A stretch of 41,598 bases of DNA, taken from Christensenella sp. UBA941. Its GTDB lineage: Bacteria; Bacillota; Clostridia; Christensenellales; UBA941. A program made the position numbers and the translations under genes. Shown here one piece after another: positions 16,073 to 23,787 of the stretch (position 1 is the stretch's first letter; each line of letters starts with the position of its first letter). Under the pieces are notes generated by a model. The model did not search any database. It worked only from the letters and a program-made list of their open reading frames with translations, and was not told where the DNA came from. The stretch is taken from contig DBDD01000334.1 in the NCBI GenBank assembly GCA_002293365.1, positions 1 to 41,598 on the forward strand. Direction: 5' to 3'.

Positions 16073-16621
16073 CTACAGCGCCGCCTTGCACTTCATACAC
16101 ACGCTGCGCCTCGTCTGGTACGTATCGCAATGCGGACAGATAATCATTTCGCTACCATCGGCAGATAAGAGCATTGAAGCCCGCGCAGCCTCGTTCTCTC
16201 TATCGCTGGCGCGTTCCAAATTGGAGAAATAGGCGATTATTTTGTTCTGTTCCGCGCGCTCCTTCGCTGCTTTTTCTTGCGGCGATAGCGGCGTTATGCG
16301 AATCGGTTCTTTTATGTAGTCTTGGGCACGCGTTCCCTTTTTGCGGAGGGCGTTGCTAATGGCGACACTTACTCCATCGAAGAAATACAGCCCTTGTAGC
16401 CAAGCGAATTGGCTTTCTTGTTCGAGCCGCAAATCATATGCTCGGCGATATTCAACAGCCGCCCACGTTTCGCCATACCAAAATTCTTTGCGCGGCATAC
16501 CCATAGCCATATAGACAGGGCATAGCCTCTCGAATTCGTCACCCCACAAGCCGATTATTTCCGCGCCGTCGTGCTCGTCTGGATCGCGCTGCTCGTCTAA
16601 AGCTCCACGATCCTCGTCGAG
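16073..16621 (-). CDS. Tail assembly chaperone, second frame (made by -1 frameshift)
   Basis: This frame has no ribosome binding site of its own. Its first candidate codon (TTG at 16549) lies 24 codons inside an open stretch that connects in frame to the slippery site at 16627-16621. It is therefore annotated as the downstream half of a fusion of about 311 residues, like gpG-T of phage lambda. The C-terminus holds a zinc ribbon (CPHCDTYQTRRSVCMKCK), which is uncommon for this protein class. It ends 46 bases before the tape measure, the usual order. The fusion should bind the tape measure during tail assembly. Confidence 0.75.
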   Translation of the reverse strand, partial: LDEDRGALDEQRDPDEHDGAEIIGLWGDEFERLCPVYMAMGMPRKEFWYGETWAAVEYRRAYDLRLEQESQFAWLQGLYFFDGVSVAISNALRKKGTRAQDYIKEPIRITPLSPQEKAAKERAEQNKIIAYFSNLERASDRENEAARASMLLSADGSEMIICPHCDTYQTRRSVCMKCKAAL

Positions 16622-16627
16622 TTTTTT
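16581..16627 (-). promoter_or_regulatory. Programmed -1 ribosomal frameshift site
   Basis: The minus strand reads AGA AAA AAC in the upstream frame, giving the heptamer A-AAA-AAC (16627-16621), a classic slippery site. Seven bases later GGATCG (16613-16608) can pair with CGATCC (16586-16581) as a stimulating stem. The -1 frame is open from here into the downstream frame. Confidence 0.8.
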
Positions 16628-17007
16628 CTGACTCGCGCGATGTCGTCTTTTGGGATAATCAGTGTATCGAGCGCTTGCCTGTACAGGTCGATCAGCCGTA
16701 CAATTTCTGCGTCCATAAGCCCGCCCAAGTCTTCCAGAATAGCGTCCGTCTCGGGTCTTGTCATGCTTTTGTGGTTTTTTCGGAACGCATAATAGAACAG
16801 GTCGGGAAGGCCACCGGCAACATAATCCGTGACCTCGCCAAACTTGAATTTCCGGTCTTCGGCGTGCTTGATGGATTCGCGACTGAAATCAAGGATATAT
16901 GCCTTGCCCGCCTTGGGTTCGATTACCTTCATCGGATTTATGCGCTTTTTCTCGTCGGGAACGACCTTGATCTCCGTAACAGGATTCGTGGTTTCTTCCG
17001 CAGCCAT
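16597..17007 (-). CDS. Tail assembly chaperone, first frame (gpG-like)
   Basis: This 136-residue protein starts after an AGGAG site. It lies directly between the major tail protein and the tape measure, the standard place for the short tail chaperone. The sequence has a beta-rich N-terminus (YILDFSRESIKHAEDRKFKF) and a helical C-terminal half (TDAILEDLGGLMDAEIVRLIDLYRQAL). The slippery heptamer is near its end (codons 127-129), so most ribosomes stop at 16597 and a minority continue in the -1 frame. Confidence 0.85.
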   Translation of the reverse strand: MAAEETTNPVTEIKVVPDEKKRINPMKVIEPKAGKAYILDFSRESIKHAEDRKFKFGEVTDYVAGGLPDLFYYAFRKNHKSMTRPETDAILEDLGGLMDAEIVRLIDLYRQALDTLIIPKDDIARVRKNSTRIVEL

Positions 17008-17077
17008 ATAGAAATATCTCCTTATAAATTATTGCGCTAAGGGGCCGATACACGGCCCCGCGTGTATATGCTTGTCC

Positions 17078-17548
17078 CTACGCCGCCGTCGGCTTCGCGG
17101 CCCAGCCGCCAATGTCGTTCGGCGCGATGTACGCCGTGATCTGCAAACCGGCGTTGACCTCGATTGCTGCAAGGCCCAGCGGAGAAGGTTGCCCCGCAAA
17201 GTAGAACGCCCGCGACAGTTTCGGAATAACGACGGCAAACCACATCGAAAGACTTTCTTCGAGCGCCGATTCGTATTCGTCCACCAGAGCGTCCCAAGCC
17301 GTGTGAAATTCCTCTGTGTGATTCGCGCCGAAACCGATTGCCGAGCCAACGTCCTTCAAGCCGGTAATGTACCGCATGAATTCGGTTTCGGAGAGGTCGG
17401 TTACGTCAATGGTGTTCGGCTCCGGGTTGAAATCGGGAATCGACCGTATGTTCGATATCGTCCTGTACCCGGACGTAGGGCGAGTGCCGGACACGGTTTC
17501 CTTGCAGCATTGCAAAGTGATTCCGGCGGTAGACAGTTCGTTAGCCAT
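17078..17548 (-). CDS. Major tail (tube) protein
   Basis: This 156-residue protein has the major tail protein pattern of siphoviruses: an N-terminal SELSTAGITLQCC-like strand region, then IPDFNPEPNTIDVTDLSETEFMRYITGLKDVG seen in pieces, and VVIPKLSRAFYFAGQPSPLGL. It forms the hexamer rings of the tail tube. It starts after a GAAGGAGGG site and overlaps the end of the preceding zinc-ribbon gene. Confidence 0.88.
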   Translation of the reverse strand: MANELSTAGITLQCCKETVSGTRPTSGYRTISNIRSIPDFNPEPNTIDVTDLSETEFMRYITGLKDVGSAIGFGANHTEEFHTAWDALVDEYESALEESLSMWFAVVIPKLSRAFYFAGQPSPLGLAAIEVNAGLQITAYIAPNDIGGWAAKPTAA

Positions 17549-17738
17549 TGTTGCCCTCCTTCTTCGCGGCGGGGGTCGCGCTCTTAGGCGCTATCTCGCC
17601 CTTGCAGCGGACACAAACCGCGCTGCCCTTCGGCGTCCTCTTGCAGCCGCACGATTCGCAGTAGACGCAATCCTCCGGCGTCTCCTTGCGCTGCTTGTCT
17701 ATGAGCGCTTGGCGCTCTTTTGAGAGCTTCTTTGCCAT
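17541..17738 (-). CDS. Small zinc-ribbon protein in tail operon
   Basis: This 65-residue protein has a basic N-terminal helix (AKKLSKERQALIDKQRKE) and cysteines spaced C-X2-C-X2-C-X1-C, then C-X2-C (CVYCESCGCK, VCVRCKG), so it should bind zinc. GGAGG precedes the ATG. It sits between the tail terminator and the major tail gene and overlaps the latter. I know no standard tail role for it; a nucleic-acid-binding or assembly role is possible. Confidence 0.7.
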   Translation of the reverse strand: MAKKLSKERQALIDKQRKETPEDCVYCESCGCKRTPKGSAVCVRCKGEIAPKSATPAAKKEGNNG

Positions 17739-17747
17739 TCCATCCTC

Positions 17748-18149
17748 CTACTTCTGGTAAACTATCAGTTCATCCGAGATTTTCGCGCGCCATTTCGCGA
17801 CGCGACGGGCTATTTTTGAATCAGTGTTCGGTATGGGCGAGTTCATCATCCGCACAAATCCGAGCGACAACATTACTTCGTCTGCCGTGTTCATGATCGT
17901 GCGGGCTTGTGCTTTTCGCCCGGACACTAGGTTTGAATAAACTTCACCGACATACACAACCCAAGCGGCGTGATCGACTTTCTGGAAATCGTTCGAGTCA
18001 GCGTCCGTGTAGTTATCATCTTCCCAGAGCAGAAACGCCGGGAACGTTGCGGGAACGGCTTGTGCGTCGCCAGCCACGAATATGCCGGGGTGTTTCTCGC
18101 GCATTATCGGAGCCACTTTGTTGTAGACAAGGAGTTCGCAGTCAATCAT
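17748..18149 (-). CDS. Tail terminator-type (tail completion) protein
   Basis: This 133-residue protein starts at ATG 18149, overlapping the stop of the preceding endonuclease gene by ATGA. The features are an N-terminal helix, a central strand region (FPAFLLWEDDNYTDAD) and VDHAAWVVYVGEVYSN, like the tail completion/terminator proteins that follow the HK97 gp10-type gene. It should cap the tail tube at the head-proximal end. Gene order (gp10-like, then this, then major tail protein) supports the call. Confidence 0.7.
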   Translation of the reverse strand: MIDCELLVYNKVAPIMREKHPGIFVAGDAQAVPATFPAFLLWEDDNYTDADSNDFQKVDHAAWVVYVGEVYSNLVSGRKAQARTIMNTADEVMLSLGFVRMMNSPIPNTDSKIARRVAKWRAKISDELIVYQK

Positions 18150-18805
18150 TGTGCGCGCCTCATTCCGCTCGGTAGCGCGGGAGCAGTAACGGCCTCGATG
18201 GGATTCCATCCCTTCCGTATTCGATCTCGTGCCGTTTGCGGCTTAACCCCGCGCTCTTCCGCCCACTCTGCTACGGTCTTCTTCACACCGCCAATCTCCA
18301 CAACAATGTTCCTGCGGGTATTTCTGCAATTTATCTTTTGTGTTACCCAGCGGCAATTTGAAGGTTCGTAATCGCCGTCGTTATCCTCGCGGTCTAGCGT
18401 GCAAGCGCCGCGCTTGGCGTTGTCTTGATATCCATTGGCGAGTGCCCATTTGGCGAATTGTGAAAAATCGTGCCATTCTTCACAAACGGATATTCCACGT
18501 CCAACGTAATTCTTTGCCCCGCTCACGTTTGTGTTCGAGCAGCGCCCAATCATATTCATCCACACCCCGAACAAACGAGTATTTGTCATGCCGTGGGTTC
18601 GCCGTATATTGCCTATGGATTCTCTGTATAGGCACCCGCACGATTGGGTGTGGCCGCTCCTCAAGTCGCAGCTACTAACGACGCTTTCGTTCCCGCAATC
18701 GCACCGACACAACCAAAACGCTTTGCCGCCCCTTCTCGTCTCAACGTATGAGAGTACCGTTAAGCGCCCATACCTTTCGCCGGTTATGTCTATGCGTCTA
18801 CTCAC
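18146..18805 (-). CDS. HNH/AP2-type homing-like endonuclease (copy 1)
   Basis: This 219-residue protein has an N-terminal zinc-ribbon-like block (CRCDCGN, SCGCL). The central block is typical of phage HNH/AP2-type endonucleases: YVGRGISVCEEW, then LDREDNDGDYEPSNCRWVT. A C-terminal helix-turn-helix follows (KTVAEWAEERGVKPQTARDR). It is inserted exactly between two structural genes, overlapping each by 4 bases (GTGA and ATGA), so it is translated with the late operon without harming its neighbours. That is the pattern of a free-standing homing gene. A relative lies at 38695. Confidence 0.78.
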   Translation of the reverse strand: MSRRIDITGERYGRLTVLSYVETRRGGKAFWLCRCDCGNESVVSSCDLRSGHTQSCGCLYRESIGNIRRTHGMTNTRLFGVWMNMIGRCSNTNVSGAKNYVGRGISVCEEWHDFSQFAKWALANGYQDNAKRGACTLDREDNDGDYEPSNCRWVTQKINCRNTRRNIVVEIGGVKKTVAEWAEERGVKPQTARDRIRKGWNPIEAVTAPALPSGMRRAQ

Positions 18806-19335
18806 TTCACCCGCCCCCCAAAAACCTCTTTTGCGATTTGGTTGATACGCTGGCTCACTTCCATTACGGATTTATAGAGGGGCTGCTGCGCCGCTGTACC
18901 GCGAGTCTGCTTCAACTCGCCGTTCTCCTTGAATCTCCACGAGCGCCGCTTGCCCATTCCTTTGCCGTAGCTGCCGATGGTGAATCCGAGTTCGCCGCCT
19001 TTAGGGTGTTTCGACTGCCCAGCGGGGCCGCCGTGTGTGATGCCCGCGCCAAATTCAGCCCAAATTGCGTCTGCGCCACTCGCGACAACGATAGACACCT
19101 TCCCATCATCCTGCGCCGTAACCGTCACTTCCGCTTTCCGCGAACCGTCCGGGATTAAATCGTCAATCCATGCGCTGTCAAACCCCTTTTGCGCCGATTC
19201 GCATATTTCGTCGGCAATGCGTTTGCGCAATTCCGTACATTTGCCGGTCAGCCATTTTTTGTGCTGCTCGATGGCTTTTATGGCCGCGTCGATGCTCTTG
19301 GTGTCGAACAGATTGATGGCGATGGTCTTGTTCAC
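18802..19335 (-). CDS. HK97 gp10-like head-tail connector
   Basis: This 177-residue protein matches HK97 gp10-type proteins: an N-terminal helix with many lysines (IDAAIKAIEQHKKWLTGKC), a conserved VVASGADAIWAEFGAGITHGG-like segment read in parts, and a C-terminal helix. It starts at GTG overlapping the upstream stop. It acts at the head-tail interface. Confidence 0.82.
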   Translation of the reverse strand: MNKTIAINLFDTKSIDAAIKAIEQHKKWLTGKCTELRKRIADEICESAQKGFDSAWIDDLIPDGSRKAEVTVTAQDDGKVSIVVASGADAIWAEFGAGITHGGPAGQSKHPKGGELGFTIGSYGKGMGKRRSWRFKENGELKQTRGTAAQQPLYKSVMEVSQRINQIAKEVFGGRVK

Positions 19336-19790
19336 GGCCCGTCACCCTCCGTCTCGCCCTCACCCGCTTCCGGTACTTCCGGCATGGTTGCGACGGTAGG
19401 GGCATACGACACGTTGACCTTGCGAATGGCGACGTAGCATTGGTTACGCGACGGCGAAATAAGATACACTTCGTAATCGTGCGGCAGAAGGTTTCCGCTT
19501 TCGTCTCGCGGCGGTTCACCGTTTACCAGATTGTCAACCCACAGCCTCGAAAGCTCTGTGAACGGGGCGTATCGGTCTTCGAGCAAGAACGTCTTATCGT
19601 AGTTTTCCGCTGCCCCGAACAACTCGATTACCGTTTCGCCCTTTGCCGACGAAATGGAAGCGTCGATCTTCGCGGGTTCGCTGTAGGTTATCTGGAAGCC
19701 AATTTCGTTGCCCCACTGGTCGTAAGCGATTTCGCCATGCTGCTGATTGGCGTACCATATGGGTTCCATGTTTTCGTCCATCAACCGCAT
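19332..19790 (-). CDS. Head-closure/connector type protein
   Basis: This 152-residue protein lies between the gp6-like connector and the gp10-like gene, where head-closure proteins normally sit. It is beta-rich with conserved-looking IGFQITYSEPAKIDASIS and DYEVYLISPSRNQCYVAIRKV segments and an acidic C-terminus (EAGEGETEGDG). I recognise it as a common Clostridia phage head protein but cannot name a family. Confidence 0.65.
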   Translation of the reverse strand: MRLMDENMEPIWYANQQHGEIAYDQWGNEIGFQITYSEPAKIDASISSAKGETVIELFGAAENYDKTFLLEDRYAPFTELSRLWVDNLVNGEPPRDESGNLLPHDYEVYLISPSRNQCYVAIRKVNVSYAPTVATMPEVPEAGEGETEGDGP

Positions 19791-19791
19791 A

Positions 19792-20118
19792 TCACGCGCC
19801 CCTGACTACGCCGCACATCGGCACGATATCTCGTAGCATCGACGCCGGAACGTCGCCATCTTCGTAGGCTCTGGTAACGCCCGGTTCTGTGTGGCCGGTT
19901 TCGCCGTCCGCGCCCCGCTTGTCCCAAAGGTAGGCCGCGATTCGGCATTGAAGCGTCTCGTATCGGGCGGGTACGGTGGTTTGACTGGAATCATACGGAT
20001 AAGCCCGCGCCAAAACCTTGTCAGCGGCCATAGCGAGATACGCGCCAAGCTTGGCCTTGTCCTCCGCTTTTACCGGCGTAAGGCTTTTGACAAATTCGAG
20101 CTTTTCCGCGTCCGACAT
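19792..20118 (-). CDS. Gp6-like head-tail connector
   Basis: This 108-residue, mostly helical protein (LGAYLAMAADKVLARAYPYD, YETLQCRIAAYLWDKRGADG) fits the HK97 gp6 / QLRG-type connector family. A GAGGGG site precedes the ATG. It follows the capsid genes directly, the standard order. Confidence 0.78.
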   Translation of the reverse strand: MSDAEKLEFVKSLTPVKAEDKAKLGAYLAMAADKVLARAYPYDSSQTTVPARYETLQCRIAAYLWDKRGADGETGHTEPGVTRAYEDGDVPASMLRDIVPMCGVVRGA

Positions 20119-20120
20119 TC

Positions 20121-20390
20121 CTACCCCTCCGCGCCTTTTTCGGCCTCCGCGACTTTCTTCAAGAGCGTGTCGTCGCTCATGCTGTGGGCGTTCCGTAGCC
20201 CAAGCTCTTTTGCCCTGACATGCAAGGCTTCGCGGTCGATTTCGGTACGGGGCGGGTCGGGGTTGTTGTCGTCGCCGCCGCTGGAAGGAATAGGGTCAAC
20301 CGTTCGCGTCCAACCGCTATTCAGGAACGCCGCTAATTGCACGTCGTTTGTCAGTTTGACGGTTCTGCCGTCCTTGGTTGCGACAAACAT
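20121..20390 (-). CDS. Small head protein with HeH/LEM-like tail
   Basis: This 89-residue protein starts after GGAGG. The N-terminal half is beta-like (MFVATKDGRTVKLTND). A proline/aspartate linker joins it to a C-terminal helix-turn-helix-like stretch (REALHVRAKELGLRNAHS, DDTLLKKVAEAE), similar to HeH/LEM or SAP-type folds. It lies between the capsid and connector genes, so a head accessory or DNA-contact role is likely. Confidence 0.65.
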   Translation of the reverse strand: MFVATKDGRTVKLTNDVQLAAFLNSGWTRTVDPIPSSGGDDNNPDPPRTEIDREALHVRAKELGLRNAHSMSDDTLLKKVAEAEKGAEG

Positions 20391-20399
20391 GTTGCCTCC

Positions 20400-21218
20400 T
20401 TACGCCGCTGCGGACGAGTAAATCGCGTTCTTCTTGCTTTCCAGAACGAAGCAATCGTAGTACACGCGCCCCTCAATGAGTACGCCGCTGATTCCGGGCG
20501 GGTCAACGTGGACGTGGAACTCGAACAGTTTCACCGGCGCAATCGCGGCTATCGGGTGCAAAAGCACAAACTGCTGATTGACCGGAAGGTAACTGGCCGG
20601 AACCGGGATAAGCGGTACGCCGTCAACCATGCCGAGCACACCCGCCGTGAGCATGTTCTGCGCCATATCGCCCTGCTTGATGAAGTTGTTGTCGAGCTTG
20701 AGCATGTTGTAGTACGCATAGGACATGTACGCGACGCGCCCGAATATCGGAACTTTCGCATTGCCCAACGCCTCCTGCCCAGCGAGGAACAGTTGGTAGG
20801 CGTTGCTTGCGGTAGCCGCCGTATCGTCGGTATTCGCTGCCGCCGCCGCGACGGTCGCGATGCGGTAGGTGTCCAGTTCCGGGATTATCTCTCTGTCAAC
20901 CTGACGGCGAAGTGCGCGCCCAGCGGCCTTTATGCCCATCTGGTCGATATCGTTACCCCGGTCAATCGTCGTGGTGAAAGCGCGGTCGCGGGAGAGCGTC
21001 AACGCTTGCTTGGTGTCCTGCAATTCGGCAGGAGTGCCGTAACGATTCGCGCCAGTGCGCGTATAATCGTTCATCGGCGACGTGGGGATGGAGTATACGT
21101 TGACGGTCTGTACGCCCGCCCAATCGTATTCACTGTTGAACGCGATATTGGTTACGGACGCAAGCGTGAATTGCTCGTCAACAATCGGAGAGTATTTTTC
21201 TGCGAGATTAACAGCCAT
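20400..21218 (-). CDS. Major capsid protein
   Basis: This 272-residue protein follows the scaffold gene. It has an N-terminal arm (MAVNLAEKYSPIVDEQFTLA), a long spine-helix region (TIDRGNDIDQMGIKAAGRAL) and a beta-rich P-domain end (KLFEFHVHVDPPGISG, RVYYDCFVLESKKNAI), as in HK97-fold capsid proteins of Bacillota phages. There is no protease gene nearby and no N-terminal delta domain, which fits a separate scaffold. Confidence 0.88.
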   Translation of the reverse strand: MAVNLAEKYSPIVDEQFTLASVTNIAFNSEYDWAGVQTVNVYSIPTSPMNDYTRTGANRYGTPAELQDTKQALTLSRDRAFTTTIDRGNDIDQMGIKAAGRALRRQVDREIIPELDTYRIATVAAAAANTDDTAATASNAYQLFLAGQEALGNAKVPIFGRVAYMSYAYYNMLKLDNNFIKQGDMAQNMLTAGVLGMVDGVPLIPVPASYLPVNQQFVLLHPIAAIAPVKLFEFHVHVDPPGISGVLIEGRVYYDCFVLESKKNAIYSSAAA

Positions 21219-21224
21219 AACTTC

Positions 21225-21836
21225 TTATCCTTTCCTGAACGCTTCGATGAATGGATCGAGCTGTTCTTTGTTTTTGCCGCCCGTTACGAGCTCCGGGCTT
21301 TCCTTCAAAACCGCTTCGCGTTCGGCCTTTCGGGCAGCGTCAACCGCCACTTTTACGACCGCCGCGATTTCTTTTGCGATAGATTCCGTCTTTTCGCCGT
21401 CTTCACCGGTAATCAGCTCGGATAGCGGCAAGTAATCATCCTCCGCAAGCCCCATGCCAGCCAAAGCCTGTTTAGCCTTTGCGCCCGACGAAAGCAGCCT
21501 GTACGTTTTTAGCTCTTCTGCCGCCTTTTGCCGATCTTCCTCTAGGAGCTGTTCTGCGCTTTTCGATGAACGCTTTAACGCTGAAAGCTCTTTCTTCGTG
21601 GCGTCCAAAGCGCCCTCTGCCGCTTTTTGCGCCTTAACGCTTGCCTCGACCTGTTTTCTAAGTTTTTCCATTTCGGCATTCATGGCCGATAGGTCGGGAG
21701 CTTCGGGCGCGGGGTCTGTCGCTACAGGGTCATCTACGGGCGCGGGATTCGGGTCTGCCGCTGCGGGGTCGCCGCCAGCCGCCCCGTCTGCCGCAAAAAG
21801 CTGTAGGTTCATGCGATAGGGCTTGTCCTTAAACAT
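21225..21836 (-). CDS. Capsid scaffolding protein (DUF4355-like)
   Basis: This 203-residue protein starts with RMNLQLFA, a signature of Bacillota phage scaffolds. A Pro/Ala/Asp-rich low-complexity stretch follows (about 18-47), then a long coiled coil (about 50-110, EMEKLRKQVEASVKAQKAAEG), and a helical C-terminal part with a basic end. It directs procapsid assembly and then leaves. The start is chosen by AGGAG nine bases upstream. Confidence 0.85.
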   Translation of the reverse strand: MFKDKPYRMNLQLFAADGAAGGDPAAADPNPAPVDDPVATDPAPEAPDLSAMNAEMEKLRKQVEASVKAQKAAEGALDATKKELSALKRSSKSAEQLLEEDRQKAAEELKTYRLLSSGAKAKQALAGMGLAEDDYLPLSELITGEDGEKTESIAKEIAAVVKVAVDAARKAEREAVLKESPELVTGGKNKEQLDPFIEAFRKG

Positions 21837-21878
21837 CTGTGTATCTCCTTGCGCTTTACGGCAGCGCCAGCCGCATAT

Positions 21879-23441
21879 TTAAGCCGCTGGGTTGCCGAGT
21901 TTTTCGACTTCGCTGGTCGCATCAACCGCTTGGCTCATTGCACCGTTATCATTAGGCGACGTTGCTTTCGCTTGGGCCGCTAAAAGCCGCTCCTGCGCCG
22001 CCAGATCCTTTTCGGCCTGTTCCTCCTGCCACTTCTTGCTTTTCAGCCAAACGGCGCTCGGATCGTTGAACATTTCGCAGTATTCGTAGGCATCTTCCGG
22101 GTTCACGCCGCAATCGAGCATCATTTTGAGTGTTTGGGCTTTCGTCTGCATCGCGTCTGATCTGTTGCGCGTAAACTTAATTCCGATATCGCGCAAGGTG
22201 ATATCGCCAATATCCACGTTCTGCGTATCGCGGCATATTTTCAAAACGAGTTTCAGATATTCCATTTCGGATTTCTTGAAAGACTTTTCCGTACTCATCG
22301 CGCGGGCTTCCGCTGCGCCCCAGCCGTTACGCAATACAACGGCCTGTCCTGTATCGCCGCCGCCTTGATTACGGTTTTGGCGGTCTGGTACGCCGCAAAT
22401 TTCGTAGATAGAGCGGAGAAGATCGTCTTTAGTAATCTGCGTTTGGTCTTGGTCGAGCTGCGCCACAAGATACTTCACATCGGAGGTTCCTTGACCATTG
22501 CCAACCTCGATAGCGTCACCCGATCTCGGGACGATTGGATTACCATCTTTATCCTTTGGCAACGTGCAATTTATAAAAACAAGTAGCGCCTGAACAAACT
22601 GCTCTATGGCGTCAATGCGATTACTGCCCGTCGTGTTAATGGCATTGAAAAGCCAAAAACACAATTCCACATAGCCCATGCGATTCTCGTTCAGAACGTA
22701 TTCGATTATGGGGATTCTGCCGTAAGCATGATTCTTTCGGGTTTTCGGCGCTGTCGTGGAGTAATCGGTGATTATGATTTCCGACTCCCAAATAAAATAC
22801 GTGCTGTCGGTAAAGAGATTGCATATATAGCGCGGCCCGCTCGTAATGTTTAAGCCTCGGTCGATGAACGCCCCGGCAAATAACGGCTCATGGCCTAGAC
22901 GGTTTGAATACACAATGAACGTCTCTCGCGGGTCGAGCACGTCCGAAAAATAAGGCGCATCATCAACCGTAACATTCCTTTTCGGGAGGCAGATTCGATA
23001 AGCGTTACCCGACTGGTAAAACCATTCCGCAAGCTCCAAATCCTTTGCCTCTTTGCCGTCGATGCGGGCGAAAGCATTCAAAAGGTCGATGGGCGCGATA
23101 TCCTTTTGCCCCGCGTTCGTATACTGGATGGGATGGGAAAACTCGTAGCCCTTCTTAAACTCGACGATCTCGAACGCACGATTTTCTACGACGATGTTTT
23201 TTATCTCCGGCCTAATTTCTTTTTTGCGGCTGATAACCGGTTGATCGCCGCGCGCAAACCAATGGAGATAATCTATTTCTGCCGCGTTGACCATATGGAG
23301 CGGCAAAACATCATTCAGAATCGCGCCTATGGTCTTGGCGGTCAGCCTTTCGGGAGGGTCGGCATAAAGAACACGCCGTCCATAAACACCGGGCGTCAAC
23401 GGTTCGTGATTATAGGCCGTTAGTGTGGGGATTCCCGGCAT
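21879..23441 (-). CDS. Portal protein (SPP1 gp6-like)
   Basis: The product is 520 residues from ATG 23441, which has AAAGGAG eight bases upstream. The frame stays open further upstream, but that part encodes an intrinsic terminator, so the longer start is rejected. SPP1-type portal features include LHWFARGDQPVISRKKEI, YPxxW-like ELAEWFYQSGNAYRICL, IPIIEYVLNENRMG, and the C-terminal KKWQEEQAEKDLAAQERLLAAQ helix. It forms the ring through which DNA enters the head. It lies after a terminator and has no promoter of its own in between, so expression depends on read-through. Confidence 0.9.
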   Translation of the reverse strand: MPGIPTLTAYNHEPLTPGVYGRRVLYADPPERLTAKTIGAILNDVLPLHMVNAAEIDYLHWFARGDQPVISRKKEIRPEIKNIVVENRAFEIVEFKKGYEFSHPIQYTNAGQKDIAPIDLLNAFARIDGKEAKDLELAEWFYQSGNAYRICLPKRNVTVDDAPYFSDVLDPRETFIVYSNRLGHEPLFAGAFIDRGLNITSGPRYICNLFTDSTYFIWESEIIITDYSTTAPKTRKNHAYGRIPIIEYVLNENRMGYVELCFWLFNAINTTGSNRIDAIEQFVQALLVFINCTLPKDKDGNPIVPRSGDAIEVGNGQGTSDVKYLVAQLDQDQTQITKDDLLRSIYEICGVPDRQNRNQGGGDTGQAVVLRNGWGAAEARAMSTEKSFKKSEMEYLKLVLKICRDTQNVDIGDITLRDIGIKFTRNRSDAMQTKAQTLKMMLDCGVNPEDAYEYCEMFNDPSAVWLKSKKWQEEQAEKDLAAQERLLAAQAKATSPNDNGAMSQAVDATSEVEKLGNPAA

Positions 23442-23467
23442 ACGACGCGCTCCTTTCTGCTGAAATA

Positions 23468-23505
23468 CAAAAAGCCGACAACGCTGGTTTCCCAGCATCG
23501 TCGGC
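23468..23505 (-). terminator. Strong intrinsic terminator directly upstream of portal
   Basis: On the minus strand a 14-bp stem (23505-23492 with 23487-23474, two G-U pairs) with a GAAA tetraloop is followed by five T. It stands between the Com-like gene and the portal start. Only about 27 bases remain before the portal ATG, too little for a separate promoter. The whole head-tail operon is therefore behind this terminator. Confidence 0.85.
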
Positions 23506-23528
23506 TCTCGGCTCATGGCGCTCGGCTC

Positions 23529-23660
23529 TTAGATATTAACCGTTATTTCACGCTTGCACCCTCGGCATTTAACCGAAAGATTCTGCACTTTTGTATCCTG
23601 CTCTACCGGGAATAATCGTTTCCCGCAGTACGGGCAGCAAAACCAATTGTCTACAATCAA
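23529..23660 (-). CDS. Com-like small zinc-finger protein
   Basis: This 43-residue product starts at TTG 23660, with AGAAGGA at the right distance. The frame is open further upstream, but that stretch holds the promoter, so the TTG start is favoured. It has CCPYCGKRLFPVEQDTKV and LSVKCRGCKREITV, the two CxxC pairs of Com-family proteins. In phage Mu, Com is an RNA-binding zinc finger that activates translation of mom. Here it is the first gene of the late transcript and is followed within a few bases by a GAGCCGAGCGCC element and then the terminator. An RNA-level regulatory role is likely but unproven. Confidence 0.75.
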   Translation of the reverse strand: MIVDNWFCCPYCGKRLFPVEQDTKVQNLSVKCRGCKREITVNI

Positions 23661-23697
23661 ATAGATTCCTTCTCTGCGAATATATTTGTTCACGCTC

Positions 23698-23726
23698 ATT
23701 ATTGCATAAAATCTCATGCGCGTCAA
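23698..23726 (-). promoter_or_regulatory. Late promoter TTGACG-N17-AATAAT (Com-like gene and portal)
   Basis: On the minus strand TTGACG (23726-23721) and AATAAT (23703-23698) are 17 bases apart. Copy D of the AT-rich 17-bp motif ends 4-5 bases upstream of the -35 box. The predicted transcript covers the Com-like gene and then meets the terminator at 23468-23505. Confidence 0.7.
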
Positions 23727-23730
23727 GCGA

Positions 23731-23783
23731 TAAATCTATATGTTGTGTTTAACGTGAAACATAAGGCACAATATATTGATTTT
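23731..23783. promoter_or_regulatory. AT-rich 17-bp motif, divergent pair (sites D and E)
   Basis: Site D (23747-23731, minus) reads CACAACATATAGATTTA and site E (23767-23783, plus) reads CACAATATATTGATTTT. Each points at its own promoter. Counting from GATTT, each leaves exactly 5 bases before its -35 box (TTGACG on minus, TTGCGT on plus). This is the position used by RNA polymerase alpha C-terminal domains and by class I-like activators. Confidence 0.65.
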
Positions 23784-23787
23784 CCTG

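Noticed and set aside
20337..21425. Plus-strand open frame of 362 codons
   Set aside because: It lies antisense to the capsid and scaffold genes, has no ribosome binding site and an arginine/valine-heavy composition typical of a shadow frame.
23442..23516. Longer N-terminus for the portal protein
   Set aside because: The added codons are the intrinsic terminator itself, and the ATG at 23441 has a proper AAAGGAG site.
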